Positions 43,180 to 52,002 of a stretch of 53,053 bases of DNA are shown piece after piece. How positions within the stretch are numbered: position 1 is the stretch's first letter; every line of letters starts with the position of its first letter. The DNA comes from Gemmatimonadota bacterium. Its GTDB lineage: Bacteria; Gemmatimonadota; Gemmatimonadetes; Longimicrobiales; Gaopeijiaceae. The DNA is taken from contig SLCK01000041.1 in assembly GCA_007125845.1 (NCBI GenBank), forward strand, positions 1 to 53,053. Reading direction: 5' to 3'. Both the position numbers and the translations under genes were made by a program. The notes beneath the pieces were generated by a model. It was not told where the DNA came from. It worked only from the letters and a program-made list of their open reading frames with translations, and ran no database searches.

Positions 43180-45474
43180 TCAGAAGGCCTGCCCGATCGA
43201 GAAGTGGATCTGGATCCGGTCCCACACCGATTCCCCGCCCAGCTCGAAGGGCACGCGGGGGTCGAGGAGCGCGAGGTCTTCCAGAACGACCCAGTCCAGC
43301 ACTCGACCGTCCGGACCCCGGAGCCTCGCCCCTTCCGCATCCGTCGCCGGGTCGAAGGGCCGGAGACGCGACGTCACCACCGGAAGTTGCCTGCTCTCCG
43401 AGGGCCGATAGGCGAGGTCGACCCGAATCGGACCGATGGGCGTGCCGTAGCGCACTCCGAATCCCGGAGTGAAGACCACGTCGCTCCTGCTCACGGACTC
43501 GGAGCTGTCCCACACGCGCCCGAAGTCCACGAAGGCCGCGCCTCCGACGGTTGAGCCCCAGATGGGGAAGCGAAGCTCCAGGTTTCCTTCCACGAGCTGA
43601 CCGCCTCCGGTGGGGCGCTGGAAGAAGCGCTCGGGCTCGAGCCCCGAGGCGTCGCAGGAAAGGGCTGCGACGGCCTCCGGTGAGCAGAGGGCCTCCTCCC
43701 GACCGCCGACCGGAAAGACCAGATCCTCCACCTGGGCGGAGACCACCTGGGGACCGAGCTGGTTCTGGGCGTATCCCCGGACCGAGTTCGACCCCCCCGC
43801 GTAGAAGCGCTTCTGAGGATGCGCGACCCTGGGAATGCCTTGTGCGAGCGCCCTCAGCCCCGTGAACTCCCGGGGACGGAGCCAGCCGCCACGGAGCCTC
43901 CCCGCGACGACGAGATCCTCGATCACTTCGTGAAACACGCTGACGTCGGCCACCGCCCGCTCGTAGGCGTAGTCCGAGAGGGTCGCGGCGGAGGCATGCT
44001 CGACGTCGATCAGCGCGCTGTACCCCCCGGTGGGGGAGATCGCCCGGTCCGTGCGGTTCCTGGAGAGGGAGACCCCGATCGGTGAGAGTCGATTGGAGGC
44101 CTGAAGGATGTCGATCTCGACGGGATCGCAGACCAGGAAGCTGGTGCAGAAGAAGACTTCGGCCGCGTCCAGGCGCGCCAGCTGCGGGCGGTAGGAGAAG
44201 GTGAGCGGTGTCCCCCGGCCCAGGGTCCTGGTGAGGCCGAGGTTGAGCCCGAGCGCCTGCCGGACGAAGATGTCCTGGAGGCTCTGGCGCTCGGCGAAGA
44301 TGGAGGCCGAGAAGGAATTTCTGGGAGAGAAGATGAAGGGTTGGGTGAAATCGGCCGACACGACCCAGTTCAGCTCCCCGTAGACGTCGGTGCCCGCCGC
44401 CGAGCAGATCGATTCGTCGAGCTCGGGAGTGAGGATGTTCGAGACGCGGCCGCGGACGACGAGTCTCCGTGCGCCACCCCTGAAGTTTCGGCTCGACCAC
44501 CGCGATTCCGAGCTGAAGCACTCCGCCGTATTCCAGCCCCCGCCCGTCCGCACCCGGTGCGTGTTCCCCTCGTTCACCTGAACCTGCAGCGGGACGATGC
44601 TGTCGGGCTGATGATCGAGGTCCTGGTCGATCGCGGCGTGTCGGAAGATCTCGAGATTGTAGACGTTCCGCTGGGCTTCGAAGAGGAGCTCCTGGCTGTA
44701 GAAGCTCCCCTCCTGGAAGGGGAGCATCCGCCGGACGACCTGGTCGGACACGTTCTGATTGCCCACGACCTCAATCGGTCCAAAACGAGCCCTGGGCCCC
44801 GTGAAGACGTCGAACTCCACTTCCGCCTCACGGGAATCCGCCGGAATGAAAAGGTTCCGGAGGACGTCCACATGGGCGTACCCCTCGTTCTGGAGTCGCC
44901 GCTCCAGGGTGTCCCGCACCGCCTCCAGGACGATCATGTTGAGCGGGTCCCCGACCTGGAGCGGAAGGTCCTCCGTGAGGCTCGGCGAGTCGAGCGCCTC
45001 GAGCCCAACGATGTCCAGGGAGGTGACCCGGTGGGGATCGCCCTCCGCGATCCGGAAGGTGATGTCCACCTCGGCGTCCCGCCGGTTCACGACGGTGTCG
45101 ACCTGCACCTCCCGGAATCCCCTCTGCCGATAGAAGAGGTGGATGCGGACGTAGTCCTCCCTGAACACCCTCGGATTCAGGAACGCGCGGTCCACCGCAA
45201 ACCCGCGGTCGCCCCAACAGAATGGAGTCAGGATGAACGAACGGCACGCGGACGCGCGAGTCAGGATCGAGTTCGCGAGCGCCCGGTCGCCGAAGGTGTC
45301 GTTCCCCTCGAACTGAAGGGACCGGACCTCGGGACGCGTCGCCGTCTGGGCCTGTGCCGCATCGACCCCCAGCGAGAGCCAGAGGGGGAGAAGGAGGAGG
45401 AGCCCCCGCGCAAGGACCGAATGGACCGGGGCCCGCTCGGGATTCCCGGAGCCGGCTGCAGCCTGGCGGCTCAT
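43180..45474 (-). CDS. tamA: Omp85-family outer-membrane protein (TamA/BamA-like)
   Basis: 764 residues. Signal peptide (LLLLLPLWLSLGVDAAQAQ), then POTRA-type repeats (~50-350: EVRSLQFEGNDTFGDRALAN, VTSLDIVGLEALDSPS, FGPIEVVGNQNVSDQVV), and a C-terminal barrel with GGSNSVRGYAQNQLGP (the VRGY/F lid-lock motif), PIGPIRVDLAYRP and terminal Phe. POTRA count and the directly following tamB favour TamA over BamA; skp and lpxD, usual bamA neighbours, are missing. Stop and tamB start are 2 nt apart; its own ATG overlaps the phosphoesterase stop. Confidence 0.9.
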   Translation of the reverse strand: MSRQAAAGSGNPERAPVHSVLARGLLLLLPLWLSLGVDAAQAQTATRPEVRSLQFEGNDTFGDRALANSILTRASACRSFILTPFCWGDRGFAVDRAFLNPRVFREDYVRIHLFYRQRGFREVQVDTVVNRRDAEVDITFRIAEGDPHRVTSLDIVGLEALDSPSLTEDLPLQVGDPLNMIVLEAVRDTLERRLQNEGYAHVDVLRNLFIPADSREAEVEFDVFTGPRARFGPIEVVGNQNVSDQVVRRMLPFQEGSFYSQELLFEAQRNVYNLEIFRHAAIDQDLDHQPDSIVPLQVQVNEGNTHRVRTGGGWNTAECFSSESRWSSRNFRGGARRLVVRGRVSNILTPELDESICSAAGTDVYGELNWVVSADFTQPFIFSPRNSFSASIFAERQSLQDIFVRQALGLNLGLTRTLGRGTPLTFSYRPQLARLDAAEVFFCTSFLVCDPVEIDILQASNRLSPIGVSLSRNRTDRAISPTGGYSALIDVEHASAATLSDYAYERAVADVSVFHEVIEDLVVAGRLRGGWLRPREFTGLRALAQGIPRVAHPQKRFYAGGSNSVRGYAQNQLGPQVVSAQVEDLVFPVGGREEALCSPEAVAALSCDASGLEPERFFQRPTGGGQLVEGNLELRFPIWGSTVGGAAFVDFGRVWDSSESVSRSDVVFTPGFGVRYGTPIGPIRVDLAYRPSESRQLPVVTSRLRPFDPATDAEGARLRGPDGRVLDWVVLEDLALLDPRVPFELGGESVWDRIQIHFSIGQAF

Positions 45475-46394
45475 CGGCGATCCTTCATGGGGGGCTCGCC
45501 GGATGGGGCGGGAGGCTCGCCCGTTGCGGCACGAGCCGCCCCGGACGCGGGAATGATGCGGTCGCGGTGGAACCACCGATTCGGCGAGCGGGGAAAGGCG
45601 TGGACGCTGAGCGGGGCGAAATCACCGCGCTCCGAGAAGTACATGTAGTGGGTCACCTCCAGGTACCCTTCTCCAAGGCGCACCACATTGAAAGAGTTCT
45701 TCGCCTGCTCCCGGGCCCGCCCTCGACGGGACGTCGTCGTCCCGCTCTGCGCGATGACGATGCCTCGGCTCCGGTCCTTTCCGGGATAGACATCGAGCGA
45801 GTTTCCGATGTAGGCACGGTGGAGGTGGCCTCCCATGACGAGCTCCACTCCCATGGCCTTCAGGGCGTCGAGCACCCGCCGTGCCCTGGGAAGCGGATGA
45901 TCCTTCTCGTAGTCCGGCGCGGGAGCCAGGTGGTGATGGGCCACCACGGCCCTCAAGTCGCCGGCCGGCGCCCGTCGAAAGGCGTCTCTCGCGAACCTCA
46001 ACTGTCGGGACCGGATGCGTCCGTTCACGATCGCCCTGCGCGGCGCGGCCGTATTCAGCGACACCACGGTGAGTCCGGGGACCCGGGTCACCGTATCCAG
46101 TTCTTCCCGGATGTACGTACGGTAGTTCCGGAAGGGAGCGAAGAGCCGCTCGAAGACCCGGTAGAGCGGGACGTCATGATTGCCCGGAGTGACGACGCGC
46201 GGGACGGGCGGAAGTCGCTCCAGGAAGGCCTGGGCCGCCTCGTACTCCCGCACCTTCGCCCTCTGCGTGAAATCCCCCGAGAGCACGAGGACCTGTGGAG
46301 AGAGCTCGTGGGCACTCTCCAGGAAGGCCTCCGCGACCTCCGGGTCGTGGGGCTTCCCAAAATGGAGGTCCGACCCGTGTACGATTGTCACCAT
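45471..46394 (-). CDS. Calcineurin-like metallophosphoesterase
   Basis: 307 residues with all metal-binding blocks in order: GSDLHFGKPHD, VLSGDFTQRAK, VTPGNHDVPLYR, VVAHHHLAP and VMGGHLHRAY. The layout is that of CpdA/YfcE-like or UDP-diacylglucosamine-type phosphodiesterases; the substrate is not clear. The C-terminal ~45 residues are Pro/Ala/Arg-rich and overlap the Omp85 start (ATGA), so it is coupled to that gene and may act in lipid or envelope metabolism. No good Shine-Dalgarno is seen; the start is 25 nt after tsaD. Confidence 0.85.
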   Translation of the reverse strand: MVTIVHGSDLHFGKPHDPEVAEAFLESAHELSPQVLVLSGDFTQRAKVREYEAAQAFLERLPPVPRVVTPGNHDVPLYRVFERLFAPFRNYRTYIREELDTVTRVPGLTVVSLNTAAPRRAIVNGRIRSRQLRFARDAFRRAPAGDLRAVVAHHHLAPAPDYEKDHPLPRARRVLDALKAMGVELVMGGHLHRAYIGNSLDVYPGKDRSRGIVIAQSGTTTSRRGRAREQAKNSFNVVRLGEGYLEVTHYMYFSERGDFAPLSVHAFPRSPNRWFHRDRIIPASGAARAATGEPPAPSGEPPMKDRR

Positions 46395-46419
46395 AGTCTT
46401 GGAAAGGCCGCAGGGTCCG

Positions 46420-47472
46420 CTAGACCGCCCGCCTCTCCAGTCCGGGAAAGGGGAGGGTCGCGTCGGCGTTGAGCTCCGGGTCCGCGATCTCCCCCCTGGA
46501 GAGTCGGAATGAGGCCGCTCTGGCGATCATCGCCGCGTTGTCCATCGAGAGTCGGGGCGAGGCCGTGAACAGTCGACCATCAACCCCCAACCGGCTCTCC
46601 ATCTCCCACTTGAGCGCCCGGTTCGCGGAGACGCCGCCGCCGAGGAGCACGCGGGAGCACCCCGTGGCTTCCACCGCGCGCAACGTCTTCGAGACGAGAG
46701 TGTCCACCACCGCTTCCTGAAAGCCGGCGGCCACGTGCGCCCTCTCCTCCTCGAGACGCTCGGCGGCCCGGAGCTCCTCCACTCGCGCGGCGAGCGCGGT
46801 CTTGAGTCCCGAGAAGGAGAAGTCGAAATAGGAGGGGTCGGACGGGTCCTGCCTCGACTTCAGCATGGGTCTCGGAAAGCGGTGCCGCGTCGCGTCGCCC
46901 TCGCGCGCGGCCTTCTCCACCGAAGGCCCGCCCGGGTACGGGAGATCCAGGACCCTCGCCGCCTTGTCGAATGCCTCCCCCGCCGCGTCGTCCCGCGTCT
47001 CTCCGAGGAGCCGGTAGCGGCCCCACGCCTCGGCGTGGAGGAGGAGCGTGTGCCCTCCCGACACCAGGAGCGCCACGAAGGGGGGGGTCGCCTCCAGGTC
47101 TTCGAGAGACGGCGAGAAGAGATGAGCCTCCATGTGGTGGACCGCCACCAGGGGACGATCCACCGCGAAGGCCGCGGCCTTCGCCCAGCACACCCCGACG
47201 AGGAGCGCTCCGATCAGCCCGGGCCCCGCGGTCACCGCGACGGCGTCCACGTCCGCGAGCGAGCTCCGCGACGGCTCCAGCGCAGCCCGCACGACATCGT
47301 CCAGGGCCGAGAGGTGCTCTCGCGCCGCGAGCTCCGGCACGACCCCCCCGTAGATCGCGTGCACGTCCTGGGAGAGGATCGAGTGGCCGAGAATCTCGGC
47401 CTCCCCGCGGAGCAGGGCTGCGGAAGTCTCGTCGCAGGAGGTTTCGATGCCCAGGATGAGGGGTGCGGTCAT
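46420..47472 (-). CDS. tsaD: tRNA N6-adenosine threonylcarbamoyltransferase
   Basis: With TsaB, TsaC and TsaE makes t6A37 in tRNAs reading ANN codons. The 350-residue product has ILGIETSCDETSAALL at the start, GGVVPELAAREH, the metal site VHHMEAHLFSP, LLVSGGHTLLL, FSFSGLKTALAA and LGGGVSANRAL. Length is normal. The ATG overlaps the YbbR stop by ATGA. Confidence 0.98.
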   Translation of the reverse strand: MTAPLILGIETSCDETSAALLRGEAEILGHSILSQDVHAIYGGVVPELAAREHLSALDDVVRAALEPSRSSLADVDAVAVTAGPGLIGALLVGVCWAKAAAFAVDRPLVAVHHMEAHLFSPSLEDLEATPPFVALLVSGGHTLLLHAEAWGRYRLLGETRDDAAGEAFDKAARVLDLPYPGGPSVEKAAREGDATRHRFPRPMLKSRQDPSDPSYFDFSFSGLKTALAARVEELRAAERLEEERAHVAAGFQEAVVDTLVSKTLRAVEATGCSRVLLGGGVSANRALKWEMESRLGVDGRLFTASPRLSMDNAAMIARAASFRLSRGEIADPELNADATLPFPGLERRAV

Positions 47473-48431
47473 AGATCTCCCGCCCCCCTCCGAATCAGCG
47501 TCACCACGGACTGTTGAGGCGCACCCGTCACGAAGTCGGGAAGTCCCTCCAGGACTACGGACGCCTCGACCTCCTCCCCGGGTTCCGGCAGGTCGTTCAT
47601 CTGGACTTCCACCACGAGATCGAGCGCCGTGGGATCGGCCCTCTGGACCGCGGAACGCGCACCCTGGAGGATCACCGAGGCGGTGGTGGGCCGGATCTCG
47701 AAGTCCTCGCCGTTGCTGAACCCCACGGGAAAGCGGATCGGAATCCCGCTGATCACCTGCTGCACCCGGTCCTCGATCTGGAACTGCACCTGCACCGTCC
47801 GCGGCTGAGCCTGGAGACCCTCGAGCCCGACCGTGTCCACCGAGACCGGGACGCTGGTGGAGGACCTGAGGTCGGAGACATCCACCGGCATGAGCGGCAC
47901 CGACGTGAGTTCCGCCACTCGGCTCCGGGGGCCCCGCACCTGGATCTCCACCGGGTCGACGATCGGGCCTGCGGACATCGCGAATCCCTCCGGAACCTGC
48001 CCCTCGAGCCGGACCTCGGCAGGCGCGGTGATCCGCTCGATCGGTTCCAGGGTCAGCCGCACCGAGGACGGCTGGATGTCTTCCACGACCACCCCCGGAC
48101 GGTCCTGCACCTGGATCCATTGATTGCGCAGGACCACCGTGGTGTCGCCCGAAGCCACCTGCTCGAGGGGAATCACCACGTTGGGCCGGTCGACGGCCAT
48201 GCGGAGGAGCTCCCGGGACGGGCCTCCGAAGCGAACCACGACGGAGCCGGGGACCGGTTCCCCGACGAGCGTCCACTGGGGATCGCCCAGGTCGACCCGA
48301 ACCGGGACCCCGGGAAACTCCTGTCGGTTCGGGGCCTCCACCCGGACGCCTACCCAGAGGAGGAGTGCGATGCCGAAGGCCGAGAGCTTGAGCGTCCAGT
48401 TCCGGGTGAAGAAGCCCGAGAGGGAACCCAC
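47469..48431 (-). CDS. YbbR-domain protein (CdaR-like)
   Basis: 320 residues with one N-terminal membrane helix (LKLSAFGIALLLWVGVRV) and about three YbbR repeats of ~80 residues outside (starting near FPGVPVRVDLGD, ERITAPAEVRLEGQVPEG, and VISGIPIRFPVG). In Firmicutes CdaR regulates the di-AMP cyclase CdaA encoded next to it; here no DisA_N gene is adjacent. The start is a GTG at 48431, 4 nt after the TlpA stop, giving the typical short N-terminal tail before the helix. Confidence 0.87.
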   Translation of the reverse strand: MGSLSGFFTRNWTLKLSAFGIALLLWVGVRVEAPNRQEFPGVPVRVDLGDPQWTLVGEPVPGSVVVRFGGPSRELLRMAVDRPNVVIPLEQVASGDTTVVLRNQWIQVQDRPGVVVEDIQPSSVRLTLEPIERITAPAEVRLEGQVPEGFAMSAGPIVDPVEIQVRGPRSRVAELTSVPLMPVDVSDLRSSTSVPVSVDTVGLEGLQAQPRTVQVQFQIEDRVQQVISGIPIRFPVGFSNGEDFEIRPTTASVILQGARSAVQRADPTALDLVVEVQMNDLPEPGEEVEASVVLEGLPDFVTGAPQQSVVTLIRRGAGDL

Positions 48432-48435
48432 CTAC

Positions 48436-48999
48436 CTACACCTCCTCGTCGAGCAACCTGCGGATGAAGTCGATGTACTCGGGCTGATCCCACTCGGTGG
48501 CCCCCGACACCTTCCGGTAGATCACCCCGTCTTTCCCGATCACGAAGGATTCGGGCACCCCGGTGGTCTGATAGGTCCGCTGGATGCGACCCTGGGGATC
48601 GTGGAGGATCGGGAAGGTGAGGGAGTGGGTCTCGGCGAATTCTCGGATGTCGCCCCCCACTCTTCCGACACCGTCTCGCTCACCTCTCGGAGCATCAATG
48701 CTCACCGCCACGATCTCGAACGACTGTCCCTCGAGCTCCTCGTAGAGCCGCTGCATGGAAGGCATCTCGTAGACGCACGGGGGGCACCACGTGGCCCAGA
48801 TGTTCAGAAGCACCACCTGCCCTTCGTAGTCCCGGAGAGTGGCCGGCTCCCCCTCGAGCGTCATGGCCTCGAAGATGGGGGCCTGGGCGCCGGGTCCGAC
48901 CGGCTGAAAGCGGTCCCGGCTCATCCATGCCGCCAGGATGATCGCCACGGCCACGATGCCGGCGATCAGGTACGGGAGGTTCGATGGCTTTTTCGACAT
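48436..48999 (-). CDS. TlpA/ResA-like membrane-anchored thioredoxin
   Basis: 187 residues. An N-terminal anchor (LPYLIAGIVAVAIILAAW) precedes a periplasmic thioredoxin domain: FEAMTLEGEPATLRDYEGQ, VVLLNIWATWCPPCVYEMP with the redox pair CPPC, VAVSIDAP, and the cis-Pro in GVPESFVIGKDG. Members reduce disulfides, for example of apocytochrome c; no cytochrome maturation gene is nearby, so the partner is open. The ATG at 48999 has AGAGG 7 nt upstream. It precedes the YbbR gene. Confidence 0.9.
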   Translation of the reverse strand: MSKKPSNLPYLIAGIVAVAIILAAWMSRDRFQPVGPGAQAPIFEAMTLEGEPATLRDYEGQVVLLNIWATWCPPCVYEMPSMQRLYEELEGQSFEIVAVSIDAPRGERDGVGRVGGDIREFAETHSLTFPILHDPQGRIQRTYQTTGVPESFVIGKDGVIYRKVSGATEWDQPEYIDFIRRLLDEEV

Positions 49000-49066
49000 G
49001 AGGACCTCTGCGTGGCTTCCCACCTCGGACGACGACGCCCATTCCGCCTTTCCCGCCTATCCCGCC

Positions 49067-49888
49067 TCAGGGTCCCTGGAAGAACCCTTCCCGACCCACG
49101 ACCAGTCGTACGGTGCCGCCCTGGGCGATCAGCGAATCCGCGGGCGGAAAGTGCTCGAGGATCTCGCCCTGGTTGAACCCGAAGCGAAACCGTGTCTCGA
49201 CCTCTCCGACCTCGAGCCCCATCGAGGCCAACAGATTCCGGGCCCAGGCTTCCTGCAATCCCACCAGATCCGGCATCGGCATGAGCGCGGGGCCCAGGCT
49301 CACGTTGAGCCGGACCTCGGAGGGAAGGGACAGCTCGGTCCCCGCCTCCGGCTCGGTGGCCACCACTCGACCCTCGGGTACGTCCGCGTCGACGGAGTCC
49401 ACCAGCACGAGAAACCCGGTGGTCTGGAGTACGGTGATCGCGCGATCCACCCGAAGACGACTCACATCCGGCACCGGCCGCCTCTCCGGGCCGAGGCTGA
49501 CCGAAAGCTCGACATCCGCCGCCGGCAGGCCGAGTTGGCCGGGGAGCGGGCTCTGACCCAGCACCTGCCCGGTCATCACGTCCGGGTGATGGATCGAGTC
49601 TACGATACCCAATTGCAACCCCGTTTCCCGGAGGAAAGTTTCGGCCTCCTCCAGCGCCATGCCTCGCACGTCCGGGATGGATCGGAGGTCCTCGGCCTCG
49701 GTCTCGGGAGCCGCGTAGAGCACGTGCGAGGCATAAAGGTACCCGGCCAGCGAGCCCGCCAGGCCGATCCCCACCGCGAAAAGCAGGAGCCGTCCTCCGC
49801 CCCCGGTTGCACGCTGCGCCTTCTTCCCCTCCTTCGGTCCACGTCCTCCGGGGGGGCGACGCCGCCGCATCGAGCTGCCCAGATTCAT
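49067..49888 (-). CDS. PASTA-domain membrane protein
   Basis: 273 residues: a basic N-terminal stretch (MRRRRPPGGRGPKEGKK), one membrane helix (LLLFAVGIGLAGSLAGYLY) and three PASTA repeats (~68-135, 136-202, 203-270), starting SIPDVRGMALEEAETFL, PVPDVSRLRVDRAITVL and PMPDLVGLQEAWARNLL. PASTA domains bind uncrosslinked murein or beta-lactams; there is no Ser/Thr kinase domain, so this is a receptor-like part only. ATG at 49888 overlaps the rsmB stop by ATGA and has AGAGG upstream; fmt-rsmB-PASTA proximity is seen in several phyla. Confidence 0.9.
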   Translation of the reverse strand: MNLGSSMRRRRPPGGRGPKEGKKAQRATGGGGRLLLFAVGIGLAGSLAGYLYASHVLYAAPETEAEDLRSIPDVRGMALEEAETFLRETGLQLGIVDSIHHPDVMTGQVLGQSPLPGQLGLPAADVELSVSLGPERRPVPDVSRLRVDRAITVLQTTGFLVLVDSVDADVPEGRVVATEPEAGTELSLPSEVRLNVSLGPALMPMPDLVGLQEAWARNLLASMGLEVGEVETRFRFGFNQGEILEHFPPADSLIAQGGTVRLVVGREGFFQGP

Positions 49889-51153
49889 CCTTTCCTCTTC
49901 ATTCGAGCCGCAAAAGCTCCATCCGTGCTCCCATCGCCCGGAAGGATTTCCATGAGTCCCGCCTCGTCGAGGGCGAAGTCCGGACGCTCGCGAAGGAAAG
50001 CCTCCACGCGAGCCCAGTTCTCCTCGGCCTCCAGCGTGCACGTGGAGTAGATCAACCGCCCTCCCGGCCGAACGGCCGTTCCCGCTCCTTTCAAGATCCT
50101 TGCCTGGACAGTCGCGAGGCGATCCGGATCGTCCGGACCGAGGCGCCATCGGGCATCCGGATGCCGGGCCAGCGTGGCGGTCCCGGTGCATGGCGCGTCG
50201 ACAAGGACCACATCCAGGCTCCGAAAGGGAGGCGTCTCGCCCCGCGCCACGACCAGACGCTCCGTCATCCCCAACCTGCGAAGGGAATCTCGCATCTTCC
50301 GCAAGCGAGAGGGAGAGAGGTCGCACCCGATCAACCGCGCTCCCGAGGCCGCAGCGCCTATTCCTTTACCGCCGGGGGCCGCGCAGAGGTCCCCCAACCA
50401 CTCGCCCGCACGCGCCCCCACGAGGTCGACCACCCGCGAAGCGGCCGGATCCTGAATCATGCCGGGAACCACATCGAGGGCCTCGGTCGGCGAGGTCCCC
50501 GGCCCCACCTCCACCGTTCGGCTCCCGGCGGGGCCTGGACGGGCCCGCATCCCCGCCCCCTCCAGGCGAAAGACGGCTTCCTCGACCGGGAGAGCGAGTG
50601 GCCTGAGGTAGAGGCCGGGGATTCGGTTCCCCGCCTCCACCACCTGGCGCGCCGACTCCGGGCCGAGCCTCCGGAGCCACCGATCCACGAGCCACCGGGG
50701 ATGCGACCCCCAGGTGGTGAGGTATCCGGCGGGATCGTCGCTGAACGAGGGGAAGCGTTCCGGCCCTCCTCCCTCTCGCTCGAGGCTCCTCAGCACGCCA
50801 TTGACCAGCCCCGCTCCCTTTCGCCCCCCGACCTCCCGCCCCTGGTCCACAGACTGCGAGACGGCCGCATAGGCGGGCACGGAGCCCATGAAAAGGAGCT
50901 GATAGGCCCCGAGGCGGAGCACCCTCAGGAGCTCGGGGGACACCGACCGCACACCCCGGTGGAGGTGCAGCTCGAGCAGGTGGTCCAGGCGGCCCCGGAA
51001 TCGAATCGTCCCGAAGAGAAGCTCGTGCACCCAGCCCCGATCCTCTTCGGACAGGGTCCCGGCGACGTCCTCCCAGGCGAGGTCCAGGCGCCTGCCCCGA
51101 TCCACCTCGCGGAGGAGCGCGAGCGCCCGCACCCGGGGCGCCGTGGCCGTCAT
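49885..51153 (-). CDS. rsmB: 16S rRNA m5C967 methyltransferase
   Basis: 422 residues. An N-terminal NusB-like RNA-binding domain (RVRALALLREVDRG, AYAAVSQSVDQGREVGG, GLVNGVLRSLER) is followed by a Rossmann methyltransferase with DLCAAPGGKG, CDLSPSRL, the catalytic DAPCTGTATLARHPD and YSTCTLEAEEN with the second Cys. The ATG at 51153 gives the standard N terminus and leaves 7 nt to thiG. In many genomes rsmB follows fmt directly; here three thiamine genes lie between. Confidence 0.94.
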   Translation of the reverse strand: MTATAPRVRALALLREVDRGRRLDLAWEDVAGTLSEEDRGWVHELLFGTIRFRGRLDHLLELHLHRGVRSVSPELLRVLRLGAYQLLFMGSVPAYAAVSQSVDQGREVGGRKGAGLVNGVLRSLEREGGGPERFPSFSDDPAGYLTTWGSHPRWLVDRWLRRLGPESARQVVEAGNRIPGLYLRPLALPVEEAVFRLEGAGMRARPGPAGSRTVEVGPGTSPTEALDVVPGMIQDPAASRVVDLVGARAGEWLGDLCAAPGGKGIGAAASGARLIGCDLSPSRLRKMRDSLRRLGMTERLVVARGETPPFRSLDVVLVDAPCTGTATLARHPDARWRLGPDDPDRLATVQARILKGAGTAVRPGGRLIYSTCTLEAEENWARVEAFLRERPDFALDEAGLMEILPGDGSTDGAFAARMKRKG

Positions 51154-51160
51154 CGGACGC

Positions 51161-51982
51161 TCAGTCGAGCATGCCGTGCGTGGGAGAGGAGGGAACCGCG
51201 ATCTCCCGAGAGGGCATGCGCCCGGCAAGGTAGGCGAGACGCCCGGCCTGGATTCCCAGCTTCATGGCCCTGGCCATGGTGGTGGGGTGGTCCGCCGCCG
51301 CGATCGCTGTGTTCATGAGCACGCCGTCCACACCCTGCTCCATGGTGGCGCACGCGTCCGAAGCGGTGCCCACGCCGGCATCCACGATCACGGGCACCTC
51401 GAGACGAGACTTGATCTCGCGAATGTAGTAGGGATTCACGAGTCCCAACCCGCTCCCGATCGGGCTCGCCAGGGGCATTACGGAGATGCACCCGGCATCC
51501 TCGAGCCGGAGGGCGGTCACCAGGTCCTCGTTCGTGTAGGCCATCACCTTGAAGCCCTCGTCCACGAGGATGCGAGCCGCCTCCAGGGTGGCGTGCACAT
51601 CCGGAAGGAGAGTGCTCTCGTCCCCGATGACCTCCAGCTTCACCCACTCATTCAGGCCGGCCGCTCTGCCCAGGCGTGCGTAGCGGACCGCCTCCTCGGC
51701 CGTATAGCAGCCGGCCGTGTTCGGGAGGATGAAGAACTCCTCCGGGCTCAGCTGGTGAAGGATGGACTCCTCCTTCGATCGATCCAGCTCCACCCGTCGG
51801 ACAGCAACCGTGACCATCTCCGAGCCGCTGGCCCGGATGGCCCGCACCATCGTCTCGTTGTCACGATATTTTCCGGTTCCCACGATCAAGCGGGACTGGA
51901 ATTCCCGGTCGCCGAGGAGGAACGGTTCGTCCTGGACTCCCCCCGGCCCCGCGTCTGCAAGGTCCTTGCTCTCTATCGTCAT
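51161..51982 (-). CDS. thiG: Thiazole synthase
   Basis: Forms the thiazole phosphate of thiamine from DXP, dehydroglycine and ThiS thiocarboxylate. TIM barrel with SRLIVGTGKYRDNETM, the Schiff-base region with VAVRRVELDRSKEES and LPNTAGCYTAEEAV, LNEWVKLEVIGDE, MPLASPIGSGLGLVN, VIVDAGVGTASDA and GVLMNTAIAAADHP. Two starts are possible: ATG at 51982 (273 residues, GGAAG upstream) or GTG at 52006, which overlaps the thiS TGA as GTGA but has no ribosome site. I chose the ATG. Confidence 0.95.
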   Translation of the reverse strand: MTIESKDLADAGPGGVQDEPFLLGDREFQSRLIVGTGKYRDNETMVRAIRASGSEMVTVAVRRVELDRSKEESILHQLSPEEFFILPNTAGCYTAEEAVRYARLGRAAGLNEWVKLEVIGDESTLLPDVHATLEAARILVDEGFKVMAYTNEDLVTALRLEDAGCISVMPLASPIGSGLGLVNPYYIREIKSRLEVPVIVDAGVGTASDACATMEQGVDGVLMNTAIAAADHPTTMARAMKLGIQAGRLAYLAGRMPSREIAVPSSPTHGMLD

Positions 51983-52002
51983 GGCTTCCGAAGCTTTGGC
52001 GT

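Noticed and set aside
40670..43411. 913-codon open frame on the plus strand opposite tamB.
   Set aside because: Same reason; no family motifs, no ribosome site, and the opposite frame is a clear TamB.
43178..44521. N-terminal extension of TamB up to 44521.
   Set aside because: It would overlap the Omp85 barrel in another frame; the extension is low-complexity Arg/Gly, and a membrane helix begins right after the ATG at 43177.
43180..45474. Calling the Omp85 protein BamA.
   Set aside because: BamA usually has five POTRA domains and skp/lpxD/rseP neighbours; fewer POTRA repeats and the adjoining tamB favour TamA, though a domain search should settle it.
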